From Glycomyces algeriensis (GTDB lineage Bacteria; Actinomycetota; Actinomycetes; Mycobacteriales; Micromonosporaceae): a stretch of DNA of 49,172 nucleotides. This document shows positions 16,252-23,487 of the stretch, piece after piece. The DNA lies in contig NZ_JAPZVR010000010.1 of the NCBI RefSeq assembly GCF_027622855.1, positions 132,439-181,610 on the forward strand. The letters run 5' to 3'. The notes beneath the pieces are model-generated. The model had not been told where the DNA came from. It worked only from the letters and a program-made list of their open reading frames with translations, and made no database searches. The position numbers were made by a program, and so were the translations under genes. How positions within the stretch are numbered: position 1 is the stretch's first letter; the number at the start of each line of letters is the position of its first letter.

Positions 16252-16962
16252 TTAGGGAATGAAGACGCAGTACTCGCGCAGGTGGTGCTCGAAGGTCGGG
16301 CTGATCTCGATCACGAGCATGACCTCGCCGAGACTGCCGAACGGCCCGGACTGCTCCACCCAGTCCTGGATCTGCCGCGCGCTGCGCTCGGTCACCCCCG
16401 GCAGGGTCATGAGCACCGGCAGCGGGGCGTGGTTCAAGTCGACCAGGCCGCCGTCGTCGAACTGGCGCGGCAGGTCCGGCCGCCCGATCCCGAGCCGCTT
16501 CGCCAGCATCGGATCCGCCTCGGCCGTGCGGCGGGCCTGCTCGCGCAGCTTCCGCGCCCGGTCCACGACCTCCATGCTGGACAACCGCGCCACCGGCACC
16601 TGCGACCGCTCGGGCGGCGCCCACACCATCGACCGGATCAGCAGCAGATGCACCGTCGCACCGAACGCGCTGATGGTGATCACGGTGTTGAACACGAGCG
16701 TGACCCATTGCGGCGGCGTCAGATCATGGGCCGCGATGACGCCGCAGCCGAGGAGGATCAGGGCCGAGTACACGACCAGCGAGACGATCGTCAGGGCGTC
16801 GCGGCGGCGGCTCAGCGCGATCGCGAACGCGATCGGCGCCCCGAAGCCGCAGGTGAGCAGCGGCATGAGGGCCCAGGCGAACGTGCCGACCGCGGCCCAG
16901 CGCCTGCGGTTGCGGAGTTTCACGTCGTCGGTGGGCGGGGCATAGGGACCGAGGGCGGTCAT
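16252..16962 (-). CDS. Membrane protein with C-terminal helix-hairpin-helix domain
   Basis: 236 residues from ATG 16962. Three or so transmembrane segments lie within residues 20-105 (GTFAWALMPLLTCGFGAPIA, TIVSLVVYSALILLGCGVI, LVFNTVITISAFGATVHLLL). A charged helix follows (MEVVDRARKLREQARRTAEA), then a ComEA/T2SK-like HhH unit VDLNHAPLPVLMTLPGVTERSARQI near residues 175-200. Soluble HhH units bind DNA or act as protein interaction modules. The GLVDLN...LPGV layout, as in competence or PepSY-type HhH proteins, does not settle which. The start overlaps the kinase stop by 4 nt (ATGA), so the two are co-translated and probably functionally linked. Confidence 0.78.
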   Translation of the reverse strand: MTALGPYAPPTDDVKLRNRRRWAAVGTFAWALMPLLTCGFGAPIAFAIALSRRRDALTIVSLVVYSALILLGCGVIAAHDLTPPQWVTLVFNTVITISAFGATVHLLLIRSMVWAPPERSQVPVARLSSMEVVDRARKLREQARRTAEADPMLAKRLGIGRPDLPRQFDDGGLVDLNHAPLPVLMTLPGVTERSARQIQDWVEQSGPFGSLGEVMLVIEISPTFEHHLREYCVFIP

Positions 16963-18398
16963 CGAGGAGGACTCCCAGGCGAGGCGGGGGGCGGCACCGG
17001 CCACGCGGGACCCATCGGGGACGGAGCGGACCAGGTCCGCAGCAGCCGTTCGGCTTCGATGGTATCGGCATCGGCCGGGCCGAGCGCCGCGGCCATCTCG
17101 TGAACCACAGTGGACAGCTCGCGGTGCGCCTCCGGGCCTCGGCCCAGAACGGCGAGCAGGTCGGCCGCGATGCGGCGCGACCGCAGCGTGGACCGGGCCC
17201 GGTCGCCCTCCAGGCGCCGCTGCCGCTCGATGACCCGCGTGAGCCCGGTCAGCGCGCTCGCGGCATTCCCAAGGGCCGCAAGGCATTGCGCGGCCCGCAT
17301 CTGGCAGTGCAGGGCCAGCGCCGGGTCGGGGCTCTCGAAGTCCTTGGCGAGGGCCCGGAACGCGCTCAGTGCGCCGTTGTAGTCGCCCATGCCGAAGGCC
17401 CGGTCGGCCTCGGCGATGCGGTCGCGCCCGTGCGGTGCGGTGGCGACCGCGGTCTGCGAGGCGGCGAGCGCCGCGACCCGGGCGGGGGCGAGGGGCGCCC
17501 GGAACGGCCAGGTCGGGTCGCCGCAGTCGTGTGCGGGAGCGTTGGAGGCCGGAGCGGCGGCGAGGAGGGCGGCGAGTCGCAAGTGGATCGCGGCGGCGTC
17601 GGAGCCGCGTTCGGCGGGTTCCTTCGAGAGGAGGCGGGAGACGAGGCCGTCGAGTTCGGCGGGCAGGTCGGGGCGGTGGCGGCGCACGGGGTCGGGCAGT
17701 TCCTTGAGGTGCGCGGTCTGGACCTCGTAGGCGGAGCCGCGGTCGGCGAAGAGCCGTTCGCCCGTGGCCATCTCGTAGAGGAGCGCGCCGAGGGCGTAGA
17801 GGTCGGCGGCGGGCCCGGCGGGCTGGGCGCGGATCTGCTCGGGGGCCATGTAGTTGAGGGTGCCGGGCTTGTCGCCGGTCATGGTGAGGCGGGAGACGTC
17901 GGGTTCGAGGACGGCGGCGATGCCGAAGTCGACGACGTGCACGAGGCCTTCGGGGCCGACGATGATGTTGGCGGGCTTGAGGTCGCGGTGGACGACCTGC
18001 TTCGCGTGGGCGGCGGCGAGGACGGAGGCGAGCTGCGCGCCGACGGCGAGGGTCCAGTCGCCGGGGAGCGCGCCGGTCTCGTCGAGGAGGTCGCGGAGGT
18101 TGAGGCCGGGGAGGTAGGCCATGACGAGGTAGAGCTCGCCGGAGGCCTCGTCGAGTCCGGCGTCGAAGATGGCGGGGACGCCGGGGTGCTGGATCTGGGC
18201 GGTGACGCGGGCTTCGCGGCGGAAGCGGGCGGCGGCCTCGTGCCGCTGGGGGCCGTCGAGGAGGTCGGGTTTGACGACCTTGACGGCGACTTCGCGTTCG
18301 AGGTGGAGGTCGAGGCCCTGCCAGACCCGGCCCATGCCGCCGGCGCCCACGGGCCGGACGAGCCGGTACCGGTCGCCGAAGACCTGGGGAGTGCTCAC
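16959..18398 (-). CDS. Serine/threonine protein kinase with TPR-like C-terminus
   Basis: A 479-residue Hanks-type kinase. It has Gly-rich loop VGAGGMGRV (17-25), catalytic Lys40, HRDLKPAN with Asp139, DFG at 157-159, the activation segment TGDKPGTLNYMAPEQ and a conserved Arg region near YEMATGERLF. After about residue 285 there is a TPR-like helical region (AEADRAFGMGDYNGALSAFRALAKDF, then ALHCQMRAAQCLAALGNAASAL), typical of AfsK/PknG-like regulatory tails. The end is Pro-rich. No transmembrane helix or PASTA repeat is visible, so it should be soluble or recruited to the membrane through its HhH partner. The GTG start at 18398 directly precedes the FGDRYRLVRPVG opening. The targets are unknown. 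Confidence 0.92.
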   Translation of the reverse strand: MSTPQVFGDRYRLVRPVGAGGMGRVWQGLDLHLEREVAVKVVKPDLLDGPQRHEAAARFRREARVTAQIQHPGVPAIFDAGLDEASGELYLVMAYLPGLNLRDLLDETGALPGDWTLAVGAQLASVLAAAHAKQVVHRDLKPANIIVGPEGLVHVVDFGIAAVLEPDVSRLTMTGDKPGTLNYMAPEQIRAQPAGPAADLYALGALLYEMATGERLFADRGSAYEVQTAHLKELPDPVRRHRPDLPAELDGLVSRLLSKEPAERGSDAAAIHLRLAALLAAAPASNAPAHDCGDPTWPFRAPLAPARVAALAASQTAVATAPHGRDRIAEADRAFGMGDYNGALSAFRALAKDFESPDPALALHCQMRAAQCLAALGNAASALTGLTRVIERQRRLEGDRARSTLRSRRIAADLLAVLGRGPEAHRELSTVVHEMAAALGPADADTIEAERLLRTWSAPSPMGPAWPVPPPASPGSPPR

Positions 18399-18778
18399 GG
18401 TACAAGCATGCCCGGCGCGTCCCGGATTGCGCAGGCCGGACCCTCGGGGAGCGGGCGGTGTCGCCTGGGGAGCGGTTTCGTATTGCGGTGCAACGGTGTT
18501 CAGGCTGCGGCCGCTGCGTCGCGCGACTCCTTGCGCGGGGGCGGCGCGGCCGGCGTCCTGGAGCGGCGGGTTCCGGTGCGCGGACCGTTGTGGACGGGGT
18601 TGCCCGTGATTGCGGCGGATCGTGCCGAACCCGTCCCTTCATCGTCGAAGCGGTGTCGAACGGACGCGGTTACCGATGAGTTCACTTCGCCCCTGGGGAC
18701 ACTTGCGACTCACGCGCGGTAGGAGTGAAACACCTGCGTAATACGTAGATAGAACCTTAAAGATTTCCTGTGCCCGCG
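18399..18778. other. Non-coding interval upstream of kinase and DUF4272 genes
   Basis: About 380 bp between divergent genes. Short ORFs are present, but none has an SD or a conserved-looking product. The right part is less GC-rich (AATACGTAGATAGAACCTTAAAG), which fits a promoter region. Confidence 0.5.
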
Positions 18779-18808
18779 TTGACTCGGACATGTGGTGGAC
18801 GCTACAGT
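18779..18808 (+). promoter_or_regulatory. SigA-type promoter of the DUF4272 gene
   Basis: TTGACT (18779-18784), an 18-bp spacer and TACAGT (18803-18808). The predicted start near 18815 gives a leader of about 67 nt. Confidence 0.6.
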
Positions 18809-18810
18809 TC

Positions 18811-18858
18811 TTCACAATCACCCTTCCTAGTGAACGCGCATTCACCCCCACCGGTGAA
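18811..18858 (+). promoter_or_regulatory. Alternating TTCAC/GTGAA leader elements
   Basis: TTCAC 18811, GTGAA 18830, TTCAC 18841 and GTGAA 18854. In RNA, the 18841 TTCACC arm can pair either with GTGAA upstream (6-nt loop) or with GGTGAA downstream (6-nt loop), but not both. As DNA they could be operator half-sites. Confidence 0.4.
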
Positions 18859-18881
18859 CCCCCAAAGTGGTAGGGAGCCCT

Positions 18882-19547
18882 ATGCCGACGGCGATCTCAG
18901 ACCAGCGAAGCGTTCGACTGCGCACAGTGGACGGACTCACTGCGCTCGGCATACCTGCGCCCCCCTCGCAGTTCCCCCTCCCCTTCCCCGCCGGCCAGCT
19001 CCCGCGACTGCGCCCCCGCGGCCACGTCGAGGCCCGCGCCGCGATCCTCAACATCGTCCAGGCCCGCGTCTTCGACATGCCCGAGGAACTGGCGATGCGC
19101 TGGCTCCTCGACGCGCACGTCCTCGACCACCTCTCCCCGGACGAATGGGGCTTCATCGCCTGCGGCCGCGGCGAACGCGCCCGCTACGCCGACCAGCTCG
19201 AGAGCCTCTACACCGTCTCGTGGCTGCTCGGCCTCGTCGACCACCTCGACCCGGCCGTGCCCTGCAGCGAAGAACTCCCCGAGCTGCTCCCGGACCTGCG
19301 CCGCCCCGAGACCTTCGGCGCCTGGCGCGACCGCCAGCTCACGCCCACGCGCGACCCCGCGGTGATCGCCGAGATGCTCGACCTCTACTACTGCCTCGAC
19401 TGGATCTGCGACCAGGCCCGCCGCGCCGGGCAGGCCCCGCCCCGCGGCGTCGACGACAACCTGGTCTGGCACCGCCGCTGGGCCCTCGAATGGGCCGTGG
19501 TCTTCGCCGACGAGCGGCCCGTCCACTGGGATGAAGTGCGGCTGTGA
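18882..19547 (+). CDS. DUF4272 family protein
   Basis: 221 residues. It has the features of DUF4272 proteins: EARAAILNIVQARVFDMPEELAMRWLLD at the start of the domain, QLESLYTVSWLLGLVDHLDP in the middle, and LDLYYCLDWICDQARRAG with NLVWHRRWALEWAVVF near the end. The protein is soluble, acidic and Trp-rich, with no signal peptide or known catalytic motif. The ATG at 18882 is preceded by GGGAG. An in-frame GTG at 18867 is less well supported. The adenosine-deaminase-type gene starts 36 bp downstream from its own promoter. No biochemical role is known to me for the family. Confidence 0.82.
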   Translation: MPTAISDQRSVRLRTVDGLTALGIPAPPSQFPLPFPAGQLPRLRPRGHVEARAAILNIVQARVFDMPEELAMRWLLDAHVLDHLSPDEWGFIACGRGERARYADQLESLYTVSWLLGLVDHLDPAVPCSEELPELLPDLRRPETFGAWRDRQLTPTRDPAVIAEMLDLYYCLDWICDQARRAGQAPPRGVDDNLVWHRRWALEWAVVFADERPVHWDEVRL

Positions 19548-19571
19548 GGCAGGCCCGCGAAAGCGGCTGAC

Positions 19572-19577
19572 TATATT
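19572..19577 (+). promoter_or_regulatory. -10 box for leaderless transcript of the deaminase gene
   Basis: TATATT ends 6 nt before the ATG at 19584, and there is no SD. Confidence 0.5.
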
Positions 19578-19583
19578 CATGGG

Positions 19584-20696
19584 ATGAATTCGCCTGAACT
19601 GCCGAAGACCGCGCTGACCCAAGACGCCATCCGCAAGGCCCCCAAAGTCGTCCTCCACGAGCACCTCGACGGCGGCCTGCGCCCCCAGACGATCATCGAG
19701 ATCGCCGACGAGATCGGGCACCCCCTGCCCGCCCACGAGCCTGAGGCCCTGAAGAACTGGTTCTTCGAGGCCGCCGACTCCGGCACCCTCGAGCGCTACC
19801 TCGAGACCTTCGCGCACACCGTCGCCGTCATGCAGCGCGCCGACGACTGCTTCCGCGTCGCCTCCGAAGCCGCCCAGGACCTCGCCGCCGACGGCGTCGT
19901 CTACGCCGAACTCCGGTACGCCCCCGAGCAGCAGCTCCTCGCCGGCCTCAGCCTCGAAGAGGTCGTCGAGGCCACCCTCGCCGGATTCGAAGAGGGCCAG
20001 CGCCTCGCCGCCGCCGCGGGCAGCCCCATCACCGTGCGCACCCTCCTGTGCGGCATGCGCCACGCCGACCGCACCAAGGAGATCGCCGAGCTCGCGGTCG
20101 CCTACCGCGACAAGGGCGTCGTCGGATTCGACATCGCCGGCGGCGAGATCGGCAACCCGGCCGAGCGGCACGTCGAGGCGTTCGACTACCTGCGCCGCGA
20201 GAACATGCCGTTCACCATCCACGCCGGGGAGTCCTGCGGCCCCGAGTCGATCTGGGGCGCGGTCGCCGTGTGCGGCGCGAACCGCATCGGCCACGGCGTG
20301 CAGCTCATCAAGGACATCGACCTCACCGGCGACGAGGCGAAGCTCTCGAATCTCGCGCACTACATCCGCGACCGCCGGATCGCCCTCGAGGTCGCGCCGT
20401 CCTCGAACCTCCAGACGGAGGGCGCCGAGTCGATCGAGACGCACCCGATCAAGGCCCTCTACGACCTCGGGTTCCGCGTCACGGTGAACAACGACAACCG
20501 CCTCCAGAGCCGCACCAGCGTCTCCCGCGAGTTCCAGATCCTCTCCGAGACGTTCGGCTGGGGCTGGGCCGAGGTCAAGCGCTGCACGGAGAACGCGATG
20601 AAGGCCTCGTTCCTGCACCACCCGGAGCGCCGCCGGATCCTCGCCGAGGTCATCCGCCCCGCGTACGCCGCGCTGGAGTCCACTGGGGCTGAGTAA
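19584..20696 (+). CDS. Adenosine deaminase family protein
   Basis: A 370-residue metal-dependent purine deaminase fold (COG1816). Metal ligands His25/His27 lie in LHEHLDGG, followed by FTIHAGES (catalytic Glu), RIGHGV and VTVNNDNRLQSRTS. Classical ADA has NTDDP at that last site; the metal-binding Asp is kept but the following residue is Asn, a form common in actinobacterial members. Expected reaction: adenosine (or an adenosine-like nucleoside) plus water gives inosine plus ammonia. Some proteins of this family, such as those reported from Acidothermus and Streptomyces, deaminate 6-aminodeoxyfutalosine in menaquinone synthesis. The nearby menaquinone genes make that a real alternative. It lies 10 nt before the amidohydrolase gene. 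Confidence 0.9.
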   Translation: MNSPELPKTALTQDAIRKAPKVVLHEHLDGGLRPQTIIEIADEIGHPLPAHEPEALKNWFFEAADSGTLERYLETFAHTVAVMQRADDCFRVASEAAQDLAADGVVYAELRYAPEQQLLAGLSLEEVVEATLAGFEEGQRLAAAAGSPITVRTLLCGMRHADRTKEIAELAVAYRDKGVVGFDIAGGEIGNPAERHVEAFDYLRRENMPFTIHAGESCGPESIWGAVAVCGANRIGHGVQLIKDIDLTGDEAKLSNLAHYIRDRRIALEVAPSSNLQTEGAESIETHPIKALYDLGFRVTVNNDNRLQSRTSVSREFQILSETFGWGWAEVKRCTENAMKASFLHHPERRRILAEVIRPAYAALESTGAE

Positions 20697-20699
20697 GCT
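20694..20699 (+). promoter_or_regulatory. Internal -10 box before the amidohydrolase gene
   Basis: TAAGCT overlaps the deaminase stop and lies 7 nt before the ATG at 20707, which lacks an SD. Independent leaderless expression is possible in addition to read-through. Confidence 0.4.
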
Positions 20700-20706
20700 C
20701 GGTTCC

Positions 20707-21945
20707 ATGCACGTATACACCGCCCCTGTCGTCGTCCCTGTTGCGGACGAGCCGATTCGCGAGGGCGCGGTCGGGGTCGACGACGGGCGGATCGCCTACG
20801 TCGGCCCCGCCGCCGACGCCCCCGAAGCCGAATCGACCACCGCTTTCGACGGCGTGCTCACCCCCGGGCTCGTCAACGCCCACACCCACTTGTGCTACTC
20901 CGCGTTCGCCGACATGTACGGCAACGAGAAGGAGTTCTTCGAGTGGATCCAGGACTTCGCGCGCCGCAACCCCACGACCGCCGATGAGGCCTGGAAGGCC
21001 TCCGTCCAGCTCGGCATCGACGAGTCGATCGCGCACGGGGTCACCGCCGTCGCCGACATCGTCACGCCCGCAGCCGGTTTCGAGCCGCTCTTCGCCTCGG
21101 ACCTGGCCGGGGTCGCGTACTGGGAGGCGTGCTTCATCGACGGCGCCCGCTGGGAGGGCAACCGGAGCGCGTGGCGCGAGATCGTCACCGACAGCCGGGC
21201 CGTCAACAACTCGGACGTGGCCGTGGGCATCAGCCCGCACACCCTGTACACGCTGGGCACCGAGGTCGGCAAGAGCCTCGCCGAGCTCGCGCGCACCCTC
21301 GACATCCGCCTCCACCCGCACCTCGCCGAGACCATGCACGAGGACATGTTCGTGCGCCGCGGCTCCGGCCCGTTCGCGTTCATGAACCGCCGCGCCGGTC
21401 TCGCGCTCGAGATCGCGGACGGCGGCACCGGGCTCTCCCCGGCCGCCCACATGGAGAAGGTCGGCTGGCTCGGCGCCGATTCGCATGTCGCGCACGGGGT
21501 CCACCTCGACAAGGCCGACCGCGAGATCCTCCGCAACCTCGGCACCCCGGTCGCGCTCTGCGCCCGCTCGAACGCCCGCCTCGAAGCCGGGGAGCCGCCC
21601 GTCGCGGCCTACCGTGCCGAAGGCAACGTTGTGGCGATCGGCACCGACTCGCGAGCTTCCAGCCCCGACCTTGACGTCGCCGCCGAATGGCCGCTGCTGC
21701 GCAAGCTCGCGCTGGCCCAGGGTGACGGCGGCGAGGGCCTGAACGAGTGGCTGGTCCGCGCGGCCACCGAGGGCGGCGCGAAGGCCCTCGGCCGGGACGA
21801 CATCGGGGCCATCAAGGTCGGCAACCGCGCCGACCTCGCGGTCTTCGACGTCGACACCGAAGGCGACCCGTACACGGCGCTCGTGAACGGCGCGGCCGGA
21901 AACTGCACCGCCACGGTGCTTAAAGGCAGTCTCATCCAGCGGTAG
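20707..21945 (+). CDS. COG0402 amidohydrolase / nucleobase-type deaminase
   Basis: A 412-residue amidohydrolase-superfamily enzyme. It has GLVNAHTHL (first metal His pair, about residues 59-61), LHPHLAET (His ligand), HVAHGVHL and the final Asp in VAIGTDSRASSPDLDV. The small beta-sandwich is built from both ends (EGAVGVDDGRIAYVGPA; KVGNRADLAVFDVD). Members include guanine, cytosine, SAH/MTA and 6-aminodeoxyfutalosine deaminases (the DR0824 type is COG0402). Being co-oriented with an ADA-like gene and near menG/menJ, it is a reasonable candidate for the aminofutalosine step; this is inference. A strong terminator follows at 22077. Confidence 0.87.
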   Translation: MHVYTAPVVVPVADEPIREGAVGVDDGRIAYVGPAADAPEAESTTAFDGVLTPGLVNAHTHLCYSAFADMYGNEKEFFEWIQDFARRNPTTADEAWKASVQLGIDESIAHGVTAVADIVTPAAGFEPLFASDLAGVAYWEACFIDGARWEGNRSAWREIVTDSRAVNNSDVAVGISPHTLYTLGTEVGKSLAELARTLDIRLHPHLAETMHEDMFVRRGSGPFAFMNRRAGLALEIADGGTGLSPAAHMEKVGWLGADSHVAHGVHLDKADREILRNLGTPVALCARSNARLEAGEPPVAAYRAEGNVVAIGTDSRASSPDLDVAAEWPLLRKLALAQGDGGEGLNEWLVRAATEGGAKALGRDDIGAIKVGNRADLAVFDVDTEGDPYTALVNGAAGNCTATVLKGSLIQR

Positions 21946-22076
21946 ACCGTGAATAACGCTTCGATCTCGTCGCTTGTCGATCGGCCCCGCATCCGCGATG
22001 CTGAATAGGGCCTGAACGCAGGCTGAACGACTTCCTTCACCGGAGAGGCTCGCCTCTCTGTGTATCCCCTGGAGAA
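21946..22076. other. Non-coding interval after amidohydrolase gene
   Basis: Contains a GAGAGG/CCTCTC hairpin at 22044-22058 and then the main terminator. No ORF is supported. Confidence 0.5.
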
Positions 22077-22109
22077 GGCGGGGCGCGCATGCGCGCCCCG
22101 CCGTTTTTT
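22077..22109 (+). terminator. Strong intrinsic terminator
   Basis: A perfect 26-bp palindrome (GGCGGGGCGCGCA and its complement) at 22077-22102, then G and TTTTTT. It ends the deaminase/amidohydrolase unit. Confidence 0.9.
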
Positions 22110-22212
22110 ATTGCCTCCGTCAAGCGGGACACCGGCCCGCAAACCGGTGGAACCAGCGGTTATCCGACGAAGGCCTACGAGTGCGTCGCTCTCTGTGACA
22201 ACCGGCACGCCG

Positions 22213-22241
22213 TTGCTATCGGTAGGGTTACACGGGATAAC
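22213..22241 (+). promoter_or_regulatory. Promoter of the small-ORF unit upstream of menG
   Basis: TTGCTA (22213-22218), a 17-bp spacer and GATAAC (22236-22241). The predicted start near 22248 gives a leader of about 140 nt before the small ORF. Confidence 0.45.
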
Positions 22242-22324
22242 GGTTCGGTTTCATAGATCGACATCACAGCTTCCATGCGTCAATGTGGTCGTGTAGCGCA
22301 GACCGCACTTGAGGGATCTCTCAG

Positions 22325-22377
22325 GGTCATCCCAGCCGGGATGGACACCGGTCCGCGCCACTGGTGAACCGGACCCG
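22325..22377 (+). promoter_or_regulatory. Structured leader: two adjacent hairpins before the small ORF
   Basis: Hairpin 1: CATCCC-AGCC-GGGATG with outer GGT/ACC pairing (22325-22349). Hairpin 2: CGGTCC...GGACC with an inner CCA/TGG (22349-22377). AAGGAGG follows at once. No known riboswitch consensus is recognised. Confidence 0.45.
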
Positions 22378-22390
22378 ACAAGGAGGCGCC

Positions 22391-22555
22391 ATGCACCGCT
22401 CGCCCGAGCGCAACGCATCGCCTTCCGGTGCGCCCCAGGCGTTCCAGTCACCCCATCCCGGAATTCACTCCGCAGCTCTGCTCCAGGGCGAGCGAGCGGC
22501 TCCCTGCTCCCTCAGGGCCGCCCGCGCCGCGTTACCCCGCGCGCGTCCGATATAA
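22391..22555 (+). CDS. Small ORF, 54 codons, unknown
   Basis: Starts at ATG 22391 behind a near-perfect ribosome-binding site (AAGGAGG, 6 nt spacing) and ends TAA 22553-22555. The product is Arg/Ala/Ser/Pro-rich (MHRSPERNASPSG... ends ARAALPRARPI), with one Cys, no membrane segment and no run of one amino acid as in attenuation leader peptides. It sits inside a short unit with its own promoter-like sequence, a structured leader and a terminator. It could be a real small protein, an uORF controlling menG, or the decoy of a structured RNA. I do not recognise a family. Confidence 0.4.
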   Translation: MHRSPERNASPSGAPQAFQSPHPGIHSAALLQGERAAPCSLRAARAALPRARPI

Positions 22556-22562
22556 CCCCTTG

Positions 22563-22602
22563 ATCCGCCGGGGCCCACACCGACAGGGCTCCGGCGGATT
22601 TT
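22563..22602 (+). terminator. Terminator or attenuator just before menG
   Basis: ATCCGCCGG-G-GCCC pairs with GGGC-T-CCGGCGGAT (14 pairs including one G-T), 9-nt loop, then TTTT. It ends 27 nt before the menG start. TATAAC at 22551-22556 could be a -10 box placing this hairpin in the menG 5' UTR. Confidence 0.75.
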
Positions 22603-22629
22603 CTGTTTCCCGTGTGCAAGGCTGTGCGA

Positions 22630-23325
22630 GTGATCGAGGCGAACGAAGCGAATACCCCGCGTAAAGAACCCGGCCGCATCGCGGCGATGTTCGACCGGGT
22701 CGCGCCGGGCTACGACCGCACCAACACCGTGATGGTCGCCGGGCAGGACAAGCGGTGGCGCAAGGCGACCCGCGAGGCCCTGAGCCTCCAGCCGGGCGAG
22801 CGCTGCCTCGACCTCGGCGCGGGCACCGGCGTCTCCACGGCCGAGCTCGCGAAGTCGGGCGCCGACGTCGTGGGCGTCGACTTCTCCCTCGAGATGCTCA
22901 AGCACCACAGGGACCGCCAGGTGCCGCTGGTGAACGCCGACGCGCTGCGCCTGCCGTTCGCCGACGACGCGTTCAACGCCGTCACCGGCTCCTTCTTCAT
23001 CCGCAACGTCGTCGACCTCGACGCCTGCCTCACCGAGATCCGCCGCGTCCTCGCGCCCGGCGGCCGGATGGTCCTGTGCGAGGTCTCCCAGCCGGTCTGG
23101 AAGCCCTACCGCAAGGCCCACGGCGTGTTCGTCAAGCACGTGCTGCCGAAGGTCGCCTCGCGCGTGGCCTCCGACCCGGAGGCGTACCAGTACCTCTCCG
23201 ACACGACGATGGCCTGGCCCGACCAGGCCGAGTTCGCCGACCGCATCGTCAAGGCCGGCTTCCGGAAGGTCGCCTGGCGCAACCTCGCCGGCGGCGCGGT
23301 GGCCATGCACCGCGGCTTCAAGTAG
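22630..23325 (+). CDS. menG: Demethylmenaquinone C-methyltransferase (MenG/UbiE)
   Basis: A 231-residue class I SAM methyltransferase that makes menaquinone from demethylmenaquinone at the membrane surface. It has the UbiE opening RIAAMFDRVAPGYDRTNTVMVAGQ and QDKRWRK, motif I CLDLGAGTGVST (about 58-70), the acidic loop VVGVDFSLEML and NADALRLPFADDAFNAVT. The GTG at 22630 is chosen because AAGG lies 8 nt upstream. GTG codons at 22612 and 22624 have no SD, and the first abuts the T-run of a terminator. It belongs with menJ and the nuo operon downstream in a quinone-centred neighbourhood, though other genes lie between. Confidence 0.92.
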   Translation: MIEANEANTPRKEPGRIAAMFDRVAPGYDRTNTVMVAGQDKRWRKATREALSLQPGERCLDLGAGTGVSTAELAKSGADVVGVDFSLEMLKHHRDRQVPLVNADALRLPFADDAFNAVTGSFFIRNVVDLDACLTEIRRVLAPGGRMVLCEVSQPVWKPYRKAHGVFVKHVLPKVASRVASDPEAYQYLSDTTMAWPDQAEFADRIVKAGFRKVAWRNLAGGAVAMHRGFK

Positions 23326-23487
23326 AAGGCGCAGCAAGCAGGCGGGCAGAGGTGCGCCGCCCGGCCGCATGGTGGGTGCGGCGCGGACGGCGCGTGCGGG
23401 CCGGGATTTGACGATCACCTGCCCGCGGCTGTGGGGCCCGCCCCGTGGTCGGGCCCAGCGGCCGCCCGGTGCTCGGGACCGGCTGCC

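Noticed and set aside
18830..18845. Rex operator reading of GTGAACGCGCATTCAC
   Set aside because: Half-sites are separated by 6 bp instead of 4 and the outer T/A pairs are missing.
18500..18851. Two short minus-strand ORFs upstream of the kinase
   Set aside because: No SD, no recognisable sequence, and they cover a plus-strand promoter region.
22325..22377. Glycine, TPP, SAM-IV or c-di-AMP riboswitch upstream of the small ORF
   Set aside because: Conserved core strings of these classes are absent; only generic hairpins are visible.
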